A DNA stretch of 64,000 nucleotides from Gemmatimonadota bacterium (GCA_028874335.1 JAPPJY010000037.1:1-64000); one strand, 5' to 3'; positions 17,101 through 25,198 are shown, counted from the stretch's first letter. Notes: generated by a model not told the origin, from the sequence alone. Translations and numbers: made by a program.

Positions 17101-17849
17101 CGGAACCGGGAATCAGGAGGTTGCTGCAGCTCGTTCATGCCTATCCGTTGGGACCGGACAGCGTCCGGCTCGCCTGGACGCCTTTGGAGGGCGCCGCCTA
17201 TCGTATCCTGCGCGGCGTCGAAGGAAGTTCGCTTGACGCCGTAGTGGACAAGCTTACAGGAAATACGTACACGGACACCGGCCTGGACGAAAACAGAACC
17301 TATCGATACGTGGTGGTTGCCACGCTGCCGGATGGCGATGAAATACGTTCCGAAACACGCGCCCTGCGTCCCAACCCCGCGCCGGAACTGAATCGCGTGG
17401 AAGTCCTTCACGAGAACAACCTCTCGCTCACGTTCAGCGAACCGATGTCGGCCGAAACGGCCGAACCGCAGGGATATTCGGTCGCCCCTGATCTCGGTCA
17501 CCCGACCTCGGTAATTCTTGACCGTACGGGCCGGCGCGCCCTGCTGTCGTTTTCGATCCCGTTTGAAGCCGGCCGTGAGTACACCGTTACGTGTACCATG
17601 GCCGCTGACACGACCGGCGTACCCCTCGATTCCAGATACCGGACCCTATCGTTTACGTCCGGGCGGACCACGTATCCTTCTGCGGCTGTCGCCGATTTCG
17701 ACGACAGCGGCAGGGTTGATTTTTCAGACTTCCTGCTATTCGCCGGCGCCTTCGGCTCCACCGATCCCCGGTTCGATCTGGACGACGACGGCAACGTCGG
17801 ATTCTCGGACTTCGTGCGGTTTGCTTTCCTGTTCGGCAAGGTGGTATAG
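14103..17849 (+). CDS. Secreted subtilisin-family (S8) protease with FG-GAP/VCBS repeats and dockerin-like tail
   Basis: 1248 residues from a TTG at 14103, chosen because GGAGAGGGA lies just upstream and a signal peptide (ending SSAKAQ) follows; the open frame to 13815 runs back into the MFS gene. After an inhibitor-like propeptide, the triad is visible as IIDSGVDYTHED (Asp near 159), SSHGTRVAGIAA (His near 227) and SGTSFAAPHVSG (Ser near 385). Residues about 660-980 hold seven or so Asp-rich FG-GAP/VCBS-like repeats (DFDMDGRPEV, DVDGDGRNEI, DVDGDGIPDL). A fibronectin-III-like segment and an SbsA-like Ig domain (LSLTFSEPMSAETAE) follow. The last 50 residues are a pair of EF-hand-like loops (DFDDSGRVDFSD, DLDDDGNVGFSD) as in type I dockerins. 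Extracellular protein degradation or processing is likely. Its TAG stop is completed by repeat B2. Confidence 0.88.
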   Translation: MNRTIRAQAISAIFQVLILSSAFSSAKAQPAYSPGQILVRFRSAAAKTAAGSLESLHVRFGAGTPEPVFQPAAAPAKRALGLAQVYRLEIDPGASPVEAAAAYTEHPDVLYAQPVHLFTHHGAPDDPRLPDQYGLEQIRWQNLVDGLPPGEQDVIVAIIDSGVDYTHEDLADNIWINTVEASGRPGIDDDNNGYVDDIRGWDFTHTPTLPAKGDYLLPDNDPMDESSHGTRVAGIAAAVTDNGLGIAGVAPDAALMSLRAGVTLQSDLTFLEEDDLAASILYAVENGAHIINMSWGGPESAFLIRDVVRYAAANGIVLVTSAGNSGELGLSYPAAMDETIAVGATAPQDRIAAFSSRGVPLDLVAPGSGTLTTLPGNRYAYASGTSFAAPHVSGLAALVLSGRPDLNAEQVRTLLAASVIDLGEEGWDSSSGAGRIDGLKLLERTTGWTDPPVVRFDHPRTDNGARRSVDIIARADGPNVAGYVLYSGTGDDPQSWTRIAGGPPGSNIRHSWTPDTQADTTAILRLLARLTDGTAVEDRVRIGIRPDLLVISKASFAPILIGNRQTYHAEWYTRRPSRGALLYRSTAATREDTLFSEIIYTRHRVTLPPDLAPGPLVYRIMARDAAGQAVVSDALSFEVNPLRLSSRGFVQVAALPDGYLANETADFDMDGRPEVVLMPYVSGRPYNANLIMERGDDGNFTTVFRTNDAFLPWALGDANNDGRTDLLGINFPRTNIARLRLFVGTPFPSETLLDLPEAQGGEIIDVDGDGRNEIVALSALTRDIRVFESTREGAFIGGASLSNPTDGSNWPGLRPVVADLNGNGRKEILSGDDDGDLWIYEALQGGGFAQTWKLAGSDSTNTHWIGGGADIDDDGDVEFVVARAAEDRNDALNGRWNLEIYSADGPTSYALEWSIRVSGVISTGNGIATGDVDGDGIPDLAVCLLPDLYLIRATGPDSYEPVWHETVSLTYRPLIADLDRDGYAELLYNRDGAVRLMERTEPGIRRLLQLVHAYPLGPDSVRLAWTPLEGAAYRILRGVEGSSLDAVVDKLTGNTYTDTGLDENRTYRYVVVATLPDGDEIRSETRALRPNPAPELNRVEVLHENNLSLTFSEPMSAETAEPQGYSVAPDLGHPTSVILDRTGRRALLSFSIPFEAGREYTVTCTMAADTTGVPLDSRYRTLSFTSGRTTYPSAAVADFDDSGRVDFSDFLLFAGAFGSTDPRFDLDDDGNVGFSDFVRFAFLFGKVV

Positions 17850-18010
17850 CAGCCCGTTGAAAAAGTCCATCCGGGCTACGGCCGGCCCTTGCGGTCGAAA
17901 TACTGCGTTGCGCGCCCTCGCCGAATCGCAGGATGGGACTCGGTTGCGCGCCTTGTCTTCGGCCACAATGGCTCGGCCTCGCCTGCAGAGCAACTTTCTC
18001 AACGGACTGC
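17849..18010. repeat. Family B TA-flanked inverted-repeat element, long copy B2 (162 bp)
   Basis: 162 bp flanked by TA at 17847-17848 and 18011-18012. The termini are the same as in B1. The extra 102 bp of interior are shared, in reverse orientation, with B3 (32971-33132), which is also exactly 162 bp. The left TA belongs to the TAG stop codon of the subtilase gene. The right end lies 14 bp from the stop of the convergent glycosyltransferase gene. Confidence 0.9.
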
Positions 18011-18023
18011 TAGCCTGTGGATC

Positions 18024-19334
18024 TCATGCCTTCACGCGCCGCTTCTTCATCCATTCGATTGCCCAGACAAGGGCGAACCCGCCGAATAGCACGGACTTCG
18101 CCCAGACCGCCTCCTCCCATACGCCTTCGCTCGCGAATCTGATCAGGACGTGATATGAAACCGCGATCAGGCCCGTAAAGATCAGCCACGCCGGCTGCCT
18201 GTAGAAGACCATGAAGGGTATCATCCAGATCGCATACCATGGGTGCAAGGTTGGCGTGAGTAACAGGAACGCGCCGACAAGGAAGAACCCTGCCTGGATG
18301 GGCGGCATCCTGCTGAACGTGAAGAGAATCACCGCTCCGGCAAACCCGACCGCAATGACGGCGCGCGCCCAAAGCGGATTGTCCAGCACGTAACTCAGGA
18401 TGTCGAAGACCGGCGCATTGAAGCTCCAGTGTTCGGCATAAGTGAGGAACCCTGCAAAGAGGGTGTCTCCAGCCTCCCTGTAGGGCAGGTAGCCGGCTGC
18501 TGCCGCTGCGATGAAAACCAGCGCAGGCCAGATGACCTGAGGTCTGAAGCCGGCCGGCAGGCTCCCCTCGGAACTTCGGGAGATTCTGCCGCAGATCCAT
18601 CTAAAGAAAACCGGTACCAGGCAGATGGCAAAGAACTTGCTCAAGAAGGAGAGCGCCAGCGCGGCGAATGCCCTCGCGTAACCGCCAATCTGAAGATAGA
18701 GGAATGCAAAGACCATGAAGGAAACACCCAGCGCATCTATGTGACCGTTGCCCGCCACCTCCACCGGCAGCAGGGGATGCCAGAGGTAGATGAGCAACTG
18801 TCCCGGATGCTGATCGTAAAGCCGTATCAGGCCCAATAGAAACCAGGCCGTCAGCAGGTCGAAGAGGACGAGGCCCGCCTTGATGGTCCAGATCGACGGA
18901 TGTATGAGATAGCAGACGCGGAAGAATATCTGTGCCAGCGGGGGATAGATGGTGGGTACGTCGGGGTGGTTTACATGGGGGAAGACCTCGTCGTCCTTGA
19001 GGTGGGCGAGCGCTTCGGAAGCAGGTGGATGCAGGTAGGGGTTTATCCCCGCAGCCTGCACCCGTCCGTCCCACAGGTACCGATAAACGTCGTCCGAGAG
19101 GCCGGGCGCTGAAAACAGCAGAATGACGCGGAACAGAACGCCAAACACCACGACAGTCTTCAGAGAAGCCCCGGAACAACGCCAGACCGCCGCCAGATAG
19201 AACACCATCCACAGGCCGAACAGAAGAAAATAAAGCGGCATCCTGTGCCGGGTTTCACCCAGCGACAGTATGCCGATTGCGCAAACGCCGATCAAGACGC
19301 CGAAAATCAAGAATCTGCTTTGCCCGACCCCCAT
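18024..19334 (-). CDS. Polytopic membrane glycosyltransferase (GT-C fold, GT87/DUF2029-like)
   Basis: 436 residues with about ten to twelve hydrophobic helices. The first large loop carries APGLSDDVYRYLWDGRVQ, with the paired Asp characteristic of GT-C enzymes that use polyprenyl-phosphate sugars, followed by NPY and the TIYPPLAQ segment. This pattern is found in GT87-type mannosyl- and arabinosyltransferases and in related uncharacterised proteins. The likely role is transfer of a sugar from a lipid carrier to a cell-envelope glycan outside the inner membrane. It is the last gene of the minus-strand block, 56 bp after the DUF1854 gene. Confidence 0.75.
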   Translation of the reverse strand: MGVGQSRFLIFGVLIGVCAIGILSLGETRHRMPLYFLLFGLWMVFYLAAVWRCSGASLKTVVVFGVLFRVILLFSAPGLSDDVYRYLWDGRVQAAGINPYLHPPASEALAHLKDDEVFPHVNHPDVPTIYPPLAQIFFRVCYLIHPSIWTIKAGLVLFDLLTAWFLLGLIRLYDQHPGQLLIYLWHPLLPVEVAGNGHIDALGVSFMVFAFLYLQIGGYARAFAALALSFLSKFFAICLVPVFFRWICGRISRSSEGSLPAGFRPQVIWPALVFIAAAAAGYLPYREAGDTLFAGFLTYAEHWSFNAPVFDILSYVLDNPLWARAVIAVGFAGAVILFTFSRMPPIQAGFFLVGAFLLLTPTLHPWYAIWMIPFMVFYRQPAWLIFTGLIAVSYHVLIRFASEGVWEEAVWAKSVLFGGFALVWAIEWMKKRRVKA

Positions 19335-19390
19335 ACATGCACCGCTTGACAGGCGTATTCACACAGTGTCTTTTCCGGGAAAAGCGAATA

Positions 19391-19894
19391 CTAACGGCGG
19401 ATCGAAACAACCCTGGCCCTGCGCCGCAGAACCTCATCCGGTACGAGTTCGCGGATTGTATTGCGACTCTCCCGGTCCATTGCCCAGTAGTCCTCGATCC
19501 AATATCGCCGGCCGTTCTCGTCCGTAACCGTGATCGCCGGCGGTTTCGAACCGTCCAGCGCCTCCCGGTCCTGGGTTCGGAACACGATCTCACCATCTTC
19601 CGCGACAACAGTCCATTCACCGCCCGTTCCGCGAGGCGCCACCGACAGGATTTCCCGAATCCGTGGAATAAAATAGGCGTCCTTCAACGCGGCGTTCAAA
19701 ATCCCCTGAGAGTCCGCGTCCAGTGCACCGGGATCTTCAATCAGGCAGATTTCATGTCCGTCTTCTCCCAACAGTCCCACGAAGCGGCCGGGGTTGCTCT
19801 TCGGGAACGCCCTCGCGACCCGGGCTACAGGTTGAACACTGCCACCGATAACGGCCAGGAGGCCGTTCTTGCGCTGGATCAACCGGATTTTCAT
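19391..19894 (-). CDS. DUF1854 family protein
   Basis: 167 residues from the ATG at 19894; the open frame extends upstream into the cyclase gene but looks random there. It matches the DUF1854 pattern as I know it: RAFPKSNPGRFVGLLGEDGHE near the N-terminus, then a run ending in IPRIREILSV, then WTVVAEDGEIVF, and finally YWIEDYWAMDRESRN. The family has no established biochemical role. In some bacteria members follow ABC-exporter genes linked to cyanophycin metabolism, but no such gene is here. It starts 35 bp after the DacZ-like diadenylate cyclase gene and should be cotranscribed with it. Confidence 0.72.
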   Translation of the reverse strand: MKIRLIQRKNGLLAVIGGSVQPVARVARAFPKSNPGRFVGLLGEDGHEICLIEDPGALDADSQGILNAALKDAYFIPRIREILSVAPRGTGGEWTVVAEDGEIVFRTQDREALDGSKPPAITVTDENGRRYWIEDYWAMDRESRNTIRELVPDEVLRRRARVVSIRR

Positions 19895-19929
19895 CGTGTC
19901 TTCATTTAATGGAAACTGAAATCGACCGT

Positions 19930-20820
19930 CTATCGGACGATGCGGCGGCCCGGGTCCCGCCGGAGGACAATCTCGCCGCGTTTGAAAACCCGAACCGTAC
20001 CTGTAGACTCCGAAACCGCCACCGCGATCGCATTGGTGTTCTTGGATACCGCTGCCGCGGCAACATGACGCGCACCCAGCCCCTTGGGCAGGGTAAGACC
20101 CCTCACGTATGACGTGATATAGCGACAACCTGAGCGAATGACGCCATCCTCCTGGACGATGAAGGCGCCGTCCATCAATGCAACCTCCTTAACGCCTTCG
20201 CGGTTATCGGGATCGCAGATGTTCCGCTCCCGTCTTGAATACCCGCGGAACGGATCGTACGTCATCACCCGTGAGTTGGCCAGGACGCGGTCGGAGTCGC
20301 CCAGCACGAAGAGTGTGCCGACCTGCTCTCCTTCCCGGCCTTCACGTCCAATGTCCAGGGCGATATCCAGCACGGATTTAACCACCTCAACGGGCAGATC
20401 GCCCGCCAGTTGAGCCAGGCTCTCCGGATCAAAGTCCTCGAACTCCCAGCGGGTGTCCACGGTCATGAGTGTGTCCACACCGCCGTGTTCCATGACATTT
20501 GCAAGGCAGATCAGCCGGCTTCCCTTCTTGATGTGACCGGCCTCCATGCCCAGCACAATGCCATGCCGTACCCTCTCCAGGTGGGAGCCATCGTCGAAAT
20601 CAAGCGTCAACCGGCGAACGCCCAAACTCTCGATGCCCTGAAGAAACCGGTTGCGACGCGTAACCAGCAGCACCGGACAGGATTCATTCAGGGTTTGCAC
20701 CGCGGGCCTGGTCACGCCGGAATCCGCCACGATCAGCACGAGATCTGCGCCAATCTCGCCGGAGAGACCGGCGGCCGTTTTCAACAACGCGTGTGCTCTG
20801 GATCGATTCTGTTTCGCCAC
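19930..20820 (-). CDS. Diadenylate cyclase, DacZ-like (DisA_N domain)
   Basis: 296 residues. The C-terminal part is a DAC domain: MDGAFIVQEDGVI carries the DGA motif (217-219), and GLGARHVAAAAVSKNTNA carries the RH motif (249-252), followed by AVAVSESTGTVRVFKRG. The RH motif reads GARHxAAAA, closer to the archaeal DacZ form (GTRHAAAA) than to DisA or CdaA (RHR). The N-terminal 200 residues form a soluble alpha/beta domain, again as in DacZ, with no membrane helices and no DNA-binding helix-hairpin-helix. It should condense two ATP to c-di-AMP in the cytoplasm. It starts five bases after the kptA stop and is followed by the DUF1854 gene, so the three are tightly coupled. Confidence 0.82.
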   Translation of the reverse strand: MAKQNRSRAHALLKTAAGLSGEIGADLVLIVADSGVTRPAVQTLNESCPVLLVTRRNRFLQGIESLGVRRLTLDFDDGSHLERVRHGIVLGMEAGHIKKGSRLICLANVMEHGGVDTLMTVDTRWEFEDFDPESLAQLAGDLPVEVVKSVLDIALDIGREGREGEQVGTLFVLGDSDRVLANSRVMTYDPFRGYSRRERNICDPDNREGVKEVALMDGAFIVQEDGVIRSGCRYITSYVRGLTLPKGLGARHVAAAAVSKNTNAIAVAVSESTGTVRVFKRGEIVLRRDPGRRIVR

Positions 20821-20825
20821 GTTTG

Positions 20826-21464
20826 CTATCTCCGGGACCCGAATCGGCGCTTCCTGCCGTACGTTACCGGTTCTTCGCTCTGATTCACGGTCACACCGCC
20901 ATCCGAATCCGGCCTCGGCGCATCTTCGGCAGAGAGAAACCGGGGCGGGATTTCCCGAGCGAGAATCGTGGGTCCGCAGTCGAAGAATTGAACCCCGTCC
21001 GCGGCGGCCTTTCTTGCGTCCACCCGTATGACGGCCCCCGGACCCCGCCGGTGTCCCGCAAGCCTTCGCGCAACGTCAGCGCCAAAGGAGAGGTGGACGT
21101 ATTGCCTGTCTACGGGCTTCAAGCCCCTCGTCAGGATGGCTTCCACTTCGGATACGGTTGCGCCCTTGTAAAGGTGTTCCGGTGGTTTCACGGGATCTGT
21201 TCCCAGATCCATCTGAATACTATGACCGTAGCGGGCGCGGATCCGCCCGTCGACAATCTCAAATCGTTTCTTGTCGGCTTTGTAAACCAGTGCTTCTACG
21301 TCCCCGGCTTCGATGTCGGCATCCTGTTTTTTTAACGCGGATATCACGGCGTCGAAATCCGCGAAGCCGAACCCGTCGACCTGGATGCAGAACTCTTCCG
21401 GCCGATGCCTGAGCATCAGTGAAAGCAGCTTGGATACCCTGACTTGAGATCTGTAATCGTCCAT
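20826..21464 (-). CDS. kptA: RNA 2'-phosphotransferase (Tpt1/KptA family)
   Basis: 212 residues from the ATG at 21464, preceded by GAGGG. The N-lobe motif KLLSLMLRHRPE, the VDGFGFADFDAV segment, the Arg of PVDRQYVHLSF and the Arg of AGHRRGPGAVIRV reproduce the Arg-His-Arg-Arg core of Tpt1. The usual YHGT motif is altered to YKGA, so one NAD-contacting position differs. Tpt1 moves an internal RNA 2'-phosphate to NAD+, giving ADP-ribose 1,2-cyclic phosphate. Some bacterial members also ADP-ribosylate RNA or DNA ends. Bacteria lack tRNA splicing of the yeast kind, so the natural substrate is unclear. It lies between dnaB and the diadenylate cyclase gene. Confidence 0.85.
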   Translation of the reverse strand: MDDYRSQVRVSKLLSLMLRHRPEEFCIQVDGFGFADFDAVISALKKQDADIEAGDVEALVYKADKKRFEIVDGRIRARYGHSIQMDLGTDPVKPPEHLYKGATVSEVEAILTRGLKPVDRQYVHLSFGADVARRLAGHRRGPGAVIRVDARKAAADGVQFFDCGPTILAREIPPRFLSAEDAPRPDSDGGVTVNQSEEPVTYGRKRRFGSRR

Positions 21465-21579
21465 ATATTTCCCTCGGAATGACAATACCAATGTTTCGAT
21501 TCGGTTCGAACACGCTGGAGTTTGTTGCCTCACGGGCCGGCAGGGCGCCGGCCCGATCCGACCCGTCGAGGGCCATGCA

Positions 21580-22959
21580 TCAGAAAGGATCGTCCCGGTA
21601 GGTTTCGTACTCTTCAAACCGCAAATAGTCGCTCATGAACCTTAGATCCACACTCCCGGTAGGTCCGTTGCGTTGCTTGCCGATGATGACCTCGGCCTTG
21701 TCCTGTTGTGGATTTCCCTCTTCATCGGGTATGCCGTACACCTCCGGCCGGTACAGAAAGGCAACCACGTCGGCGTCCTGCTCGATGCTGCCGCTTTCAC
21801 GCAAATCGGAAAGCTGCGGCCGTCTGTCCGTCCGGGACTCAACCGCGCGGGACAACTGCGCACACGCGACGACGGGCAGGTCGAGTTCCTTGGCCAGCGC
21901 CTTGAGCGATCGTGAAATACTCGCGATTTCCTGTTCCCGGTTGTCCACCCGCGCTGAAGTTGTCATCAACTGAAGGTAATCCACGACGATCATTCCGATG
22001 CCGTGCTCCAACTTGGCGCGGCGGGCCTTGGCCCGCAACTCCAGGACGGAGACACCCGGCGTGTCGTCAATAAAAAACGGCGCCTGCGACAGCTTTCCGG
22101 TCCAGGTCGCCAACCGCTCCCATTCTTCCGCTGACAGCCTTCCGGTACGCAGTCCGTGCGACGACACCCGGGCTTCGGCGCAGAGCAGACGTATCGCGAG
22201 TTGCTGCATGCTCATTTCCAGCGAGATATAGAGTACCGGTATTTCCTCTTCGACCGCGGCATTTCGCGCCATGCAAAGCGTCAACGCGGTTTTTCCCATT
22301 GCAGGGCGGGACGCAATGATAATCAGATCGGAAGGCTGCAGTCCGGCCGTTATCCTGTCAAGATCAGCGTATCCGGTGGTAACGCCCGATAGTGCGCCGG
22401 CTTGCTTCTGGGCTTTTTCGATAAGCTCAAATGTCTCGTGCAGTTTCGACTGCAGCGAAACGACGCCCTGTCCGAGTTCGCCTTCAGCAATTCGAAACAC
22501 GCGCTGTTCGGCCCGGTCGATGACCTCGTTGACCTCTTCCGCCTCGTCGTAACATTCCGCGATTGTCTGCGTGGACGCGTCGATCAACCTGCGGCGCTGA
22601 GCCCGTTCGAGTACGATCCTGGCGTGGAATTCCGCGTTTGCGCCGGTTGCCATTTCGCCGCCCAGGCTGGCAACGAAGGCGTACCCGCCCACGTCCTCGA
22701 ATTGCCCGCGGCGTTTCAGTTCTTCCGCAACCGTCACCTCATCCACCGGCAGTCCCCGTTCGGTCAATGCGAGTACGGCCGCATAGACCCTGCGGTTTGC
22801 CGTATGGTAAAACGCCGTCTCGTCGCCAAGGACCTCGATCACCCGGCTGATGGCCGCGTTATCGATGAACATAGCGCCGAGAACCGCCCGCTCGACCTCC
22901 AGCGCCTGCGGCTGCGGACGGTCGACGGGAGTCTGTGCGCTCGATGGTTGGGACGCCAT
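21580..22959 (-). CDS. dnaB: Replicative DNA helicase DnaB
   Basis: 459 residues from the ATG at 22959, the normal DnaB length; the open frame to 23085 runs back into the glycosylase gene. The N-terminal collar domain starts at PQALEVERAVLGAMFIDN. The RecA-like C-domain has the Walker A motif IIASRPAMGKTALTL, a Walker B MIVVDYLQLM, and the late motifs RSLKALAKELDLPV, AQLSRAVESRTDRRPQLSD and LRESGSIEQDADV. It unwinds the chromosome as a hexamer at the fork. No intein is present. The 115 bp between its stop and kptA contain nothing obvious. Confidence 0.97.
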   Translation of the reverse strand: MASQPSSAQTPVDRPQPQALEVERAVLGAMFIDNAAISRVIEVLGDETAFYHTANRRVYAAVLALTERGLPVDEVTVAEELKRRGQFEDVGGYAFVASLGGEMATGANAEFHARIVLERAQRRRLIDASTQTIAECYDEAEEVNEVIDRAEQRVFRIAEGELGQGVVSLQSKLHETFELIEKAQKQAGALSGVTTGYADLDRITAGLQPSDLIIIASRPAMGKTALTLCMARNAAVEEEIPVLYISLEMSMQQLAIRLLCAEARVSSHGLRTGRLSAEEWERLATWTGKLSQAPFFIDDTPGVSVLELRAKARRAKLEHGIGMIVVDYLQLMTTSARVDNREQEIASISRSLKALAKELDLPVVACAQLSRAVESRTDRRPQLSDLRESGSIEQDADVVAFLYRPEVYGIPDEEGNPQQDKAEVIIGKQRNGPTGSVDLRFMSDYLRFEEYETYRDDPF

Positions 22960-23018
22960 AGGATCACGCAATGAGCAGAATCTTGTCCAGACGAGGAATC
23001 GAGAACACGTGGATGAAC

Positions 23019-23699
23019 TTAACCGGCCTCGTCGTCGTACACGCGCCTGAGCAGTTGCAAATCCTCCCAGGCGGGGCGTTTCCAATGCCGGTTTCGCAGG
23101 AGCGCGGCCGGATGATAGGTGGGAATCAGATGTATGCCGCGGTACGAAAACTGCCGACCGCGCAGACTGCCCATCGGTTCATCGGTTTCCAACAGGGTCC
23201 GCGCGGCAAATAGACCAAGTGCGCAGATCGCAACCGGCTGTACGAGCTCGATCTGCCGTTCGAGGAAGGGCCTGCACTTCCTCACTTCTTCCGGCTTCGG
23301 GTCCCGGTTACCCGGCGGCCTGCATTTGATTACATTCGCAATATAGACCTCGTCACGCTGAAACCCGATGGCCTCGATCATGCGCGTGAGCAGTTCTCCG
23401 GCCGGGCCGACGAACGGCAGTCCCGTCCTGTCTTCTTCCGCACCCGGCGCTTCACCGATAAACATCAGACCGGCATCCGGATTGCCGCTGCCGAAGACAA
23501 CGGTGCGCCGGCTCTCGCAGAGTCCGCACATCCGGCAGTCGCGGATCGTTTCGTGAAAGCCGGCAAGCCGCGTATCCGCGTCGGCGCGCGCGAGCCTGAA
23601 CTCGCTCAGACCGAATTCCGCCTGCGTTTCAACGAACGTCCGGACGGCTTCCAGGGTCTCTTTCGTCTCAGTTTCTAGGTCCACCGTTTTTTCACCCAA
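23019..23699 (-). CDS. Uracil-DNA glycosylase, family 4 (iron-sulfur type)
   Basis: About 226 residues. The catalytic segment [15 protein letters not shown] and [11 protein letters not shown] are diagnostic of family 4. Cysteines in CRMCGLC (N-terminal), KCRPPG and RKCRPFL are placed to bind a 4Fe-4S cluster, and [15 protein letters not shown] supplies the DNA-binding loop with the catalytic-pocket His. It excises uracil from deaminated DNA. The start is a TTG at 23699 or a GTG at 23684; no ATG is suitable. It overlaps the 3' end of coaBC by about 25 bp, and dnaB follows 60 bp later, so translation is probably coupled. Confidence 0.92.
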   Translation of the reverse strand: MGEKTVDLETETKETLEAVRTFVETQAEFGLSEFRLARADADTRLAGFHETIRDCRMCGLCESRRTVVFGSGNPDAGLMFIGEAPGAEEDRTGLPFVGPAGELLTRMIEAIGFQRDEVYIANVIKCRPPGNRDPKPEEVRKCRPFLERQIELVQPVAICALGLFAARTLLETDEPMGSLRGRQFSYRGIHLIPTYHPAALLRNRHWKRPAWEDLQLLRRVYDDEAG

Positions 23700-24865
23700 T
23701 CCAGAATCCGGTCTGCAACCTCGAGCTTGGGCATTTTCGGCAGCGGTTCCGGCTCACCCCCATCGATCAGCGTGACCACATTGGTATCCACGCCGAATCC
23801 GGCGCCCCATACGTTCAGATCGTTCAATACGATCAAGTCCAGGTATTTCTCTTCGAGTTTCTTTCTTGCGTTGGACAGACCATTCTCGGTTTCCATTGCA
23901 AATCCAACCACGATCCGGCCATCTTTCCGGGCGCCCAGATCCACCAGGAAGTCTTCGTTCGGAACCAGATCCAGCGTTAGTCCGTTCGTGTTTTTCTTGA
24001 TTTTTGCGTCGGAGACGGCACAAGGCCTGAAATCCAGAACGGCCGCCGTCATGACCAGGGCATCCGCCCCTTCAAATGCCGATTCGGTCGCCGCGCGCAG
24101 TTCAGAAACCGTTCTCACCCGGATCAGGTCCACGCCAGCGGGCGGATCCAGATTGCCCGGGCCGCTCACCAGAACGACGTCCGCGCCGCGCTGCCTGGCG
24201 CGGCGGGCTACCGCGTACCCCATCTTTCCCGTGGAACGATTGGTGATAAAGCGAACCGGGTCGATGTCTTCTTCCGTCCGTCCTCCCGTAACGACGATCT
24301 TTCGACCCGCAAAATCTCCGGATGTCACTGCCGCGGCGACGGCTTCGGCGACAATTCGCTGCGGGTCCGCAAGCCGCCCCATTCCGCTGCGGCCCGATGC
24401 AAGCGCGCCTTCCTCGGGACCAATCAGGCAGTATCCCATATCGGCGAGCCGCTGGAGATTGCGTTGTGACGCGGGGTGGCGGTACATTGCCGTTTCCATT
24501 GCCGGCGCCACCATCACGGGCGCCTCACTCGAGAGCACGGTGCACGTAAGCAGATCGTCCGCCAGGCCGTTTGCCATCTTGCCGATCACATTGGCCGTTG
24601 CCGGCGCGATCAGGATCAGGTCGGCCCATTCGCCCAGCTCGACGTGAATAACCTCCGGGTCTCCCGCCTCGGGAAACAGCTCGGCGTAGACTCGGTGGCC
24701 GGAGAGTGCCTCAAACGTCAGCGGTTGGATGAACTTCCTTGCCGCCGCAGTCATCGCAACCCGCACTTCGGCGCCTTCACGCTGCAGGCCGCGAAGCACT
24801 TCAACGGCCTTGTAGGCGGCAATCCCGCCGCTAACTCCCAGCAGGATCCTCGTTTTTGACGGCAT
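23675..24865 (-). CDS. coaBC: Bifunctional phosphopantothenoylcysteine decarboxylase / phosphopantothenate-cysteine ligase
   Basis: 396 residues from the ATG at 24865. The CoaC half begins MPSKTRILLGVSGGIAAYKA, binds FMN, and has WADLILIAPATANVIGKMANG and the PAMETAMYRHPA substrate clamp. The CoaB half begins at VVTGGRTEEDIDPVRFITN and continues RSTGKMGYAVA, with KIKKN later for CTP and phosphopantothenate binding. It makes 4'-phosphopantetheine in coenzyme A synthesis. The start overlaps the 3' end of rpoZ by about 35 bp, and the gmk-rpoZ-coaBC order is widely conserved in bacteria. Confidence 0.96.
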   Translation of the reverse strand: MPSKTRILLGVSGGIAAYKAVEVLRGLQREGAEVRVAMTAAARKFIQPLTFEALSGHRVYAELFPEAGDPEVIHVELGEWADLILIAPATANVIGKMANGLADDLLTCTVLSSEAPVMVAPAMETAMYRHPASQRNLQRLADMGYCLIGPEEGALASGRSGMGRLADPQRIVAEAVAAAVTSGDFAGRKIVVTGGRTEEDIDPVRFITNRSTGKMGYAVARRARQRGADVVLVSGPGNLDPPAGVDLIRVRTVSELRAATESAFEGADALVMTAAVLDFRPCAVSDAKIKKNTNGLTLDLVPNEDFLVDLGARKDGRIVVGFAMETENGLSNARKKLEEKYLDLIVLNDLNVWGAGFGVDTNVVTLIDGGEPEPLPKMPKLEVADRILDWVKKRWT

Positions 24866-25091
24866 TGCCATCTTCCGCTTCCATTTCGTCATCGACGTCG
24901 TACGAAATCTTCACTTTTCCCGTCGAGAGGCGATCAAGCGACAGCGTTGTCGGTTTTTCCGCCTCGCCCGAAACGTCTCTCGCCATACGGGCCTGGTTGA
25001 TCCGGCGGGACTCTCTCGACGCGGCGCTGACCGCTTCGTATGGGTTCATATCGTCGTTGCTGATCTCTTCGAGAAAGAAAATCCGTGACAT
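24831..25091 (-). CDS. rpoZ: RNA polymerase omega subunit
   Basis: 86 residues from the ATG at 25091. The segment NPYEAVSAASRESRRINQAR is the conserved omega helix that clamps the beta-prime C-terminus, and the position between gmk and coaBC supports the call. The C-terminal 40 residues are acidic and poorly conserved, as in other phyla. The open frame to 25160 adds unlikely sequence. Its end overlaps coaBC. Confidence 0.9.
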   Translation of the reverse strand: MSRIFFLEEISNDDMNPYEAVSAASRESRRINQARMARDVSGEAEKPTTLSLDRLSTGKVKISYDVDDEMEAEDGNAVKNEDPAGS

Positions 25092-25198
25092 TTGGACCAA
25101 ATCCTCCGTCTGTGTGGGGCATGGCTGCCCGTTGTCGAAACCGTATCGCTTTACGTGCACGTAATCCGGACGATTTGACCGCCCGTCGCAAATACATT

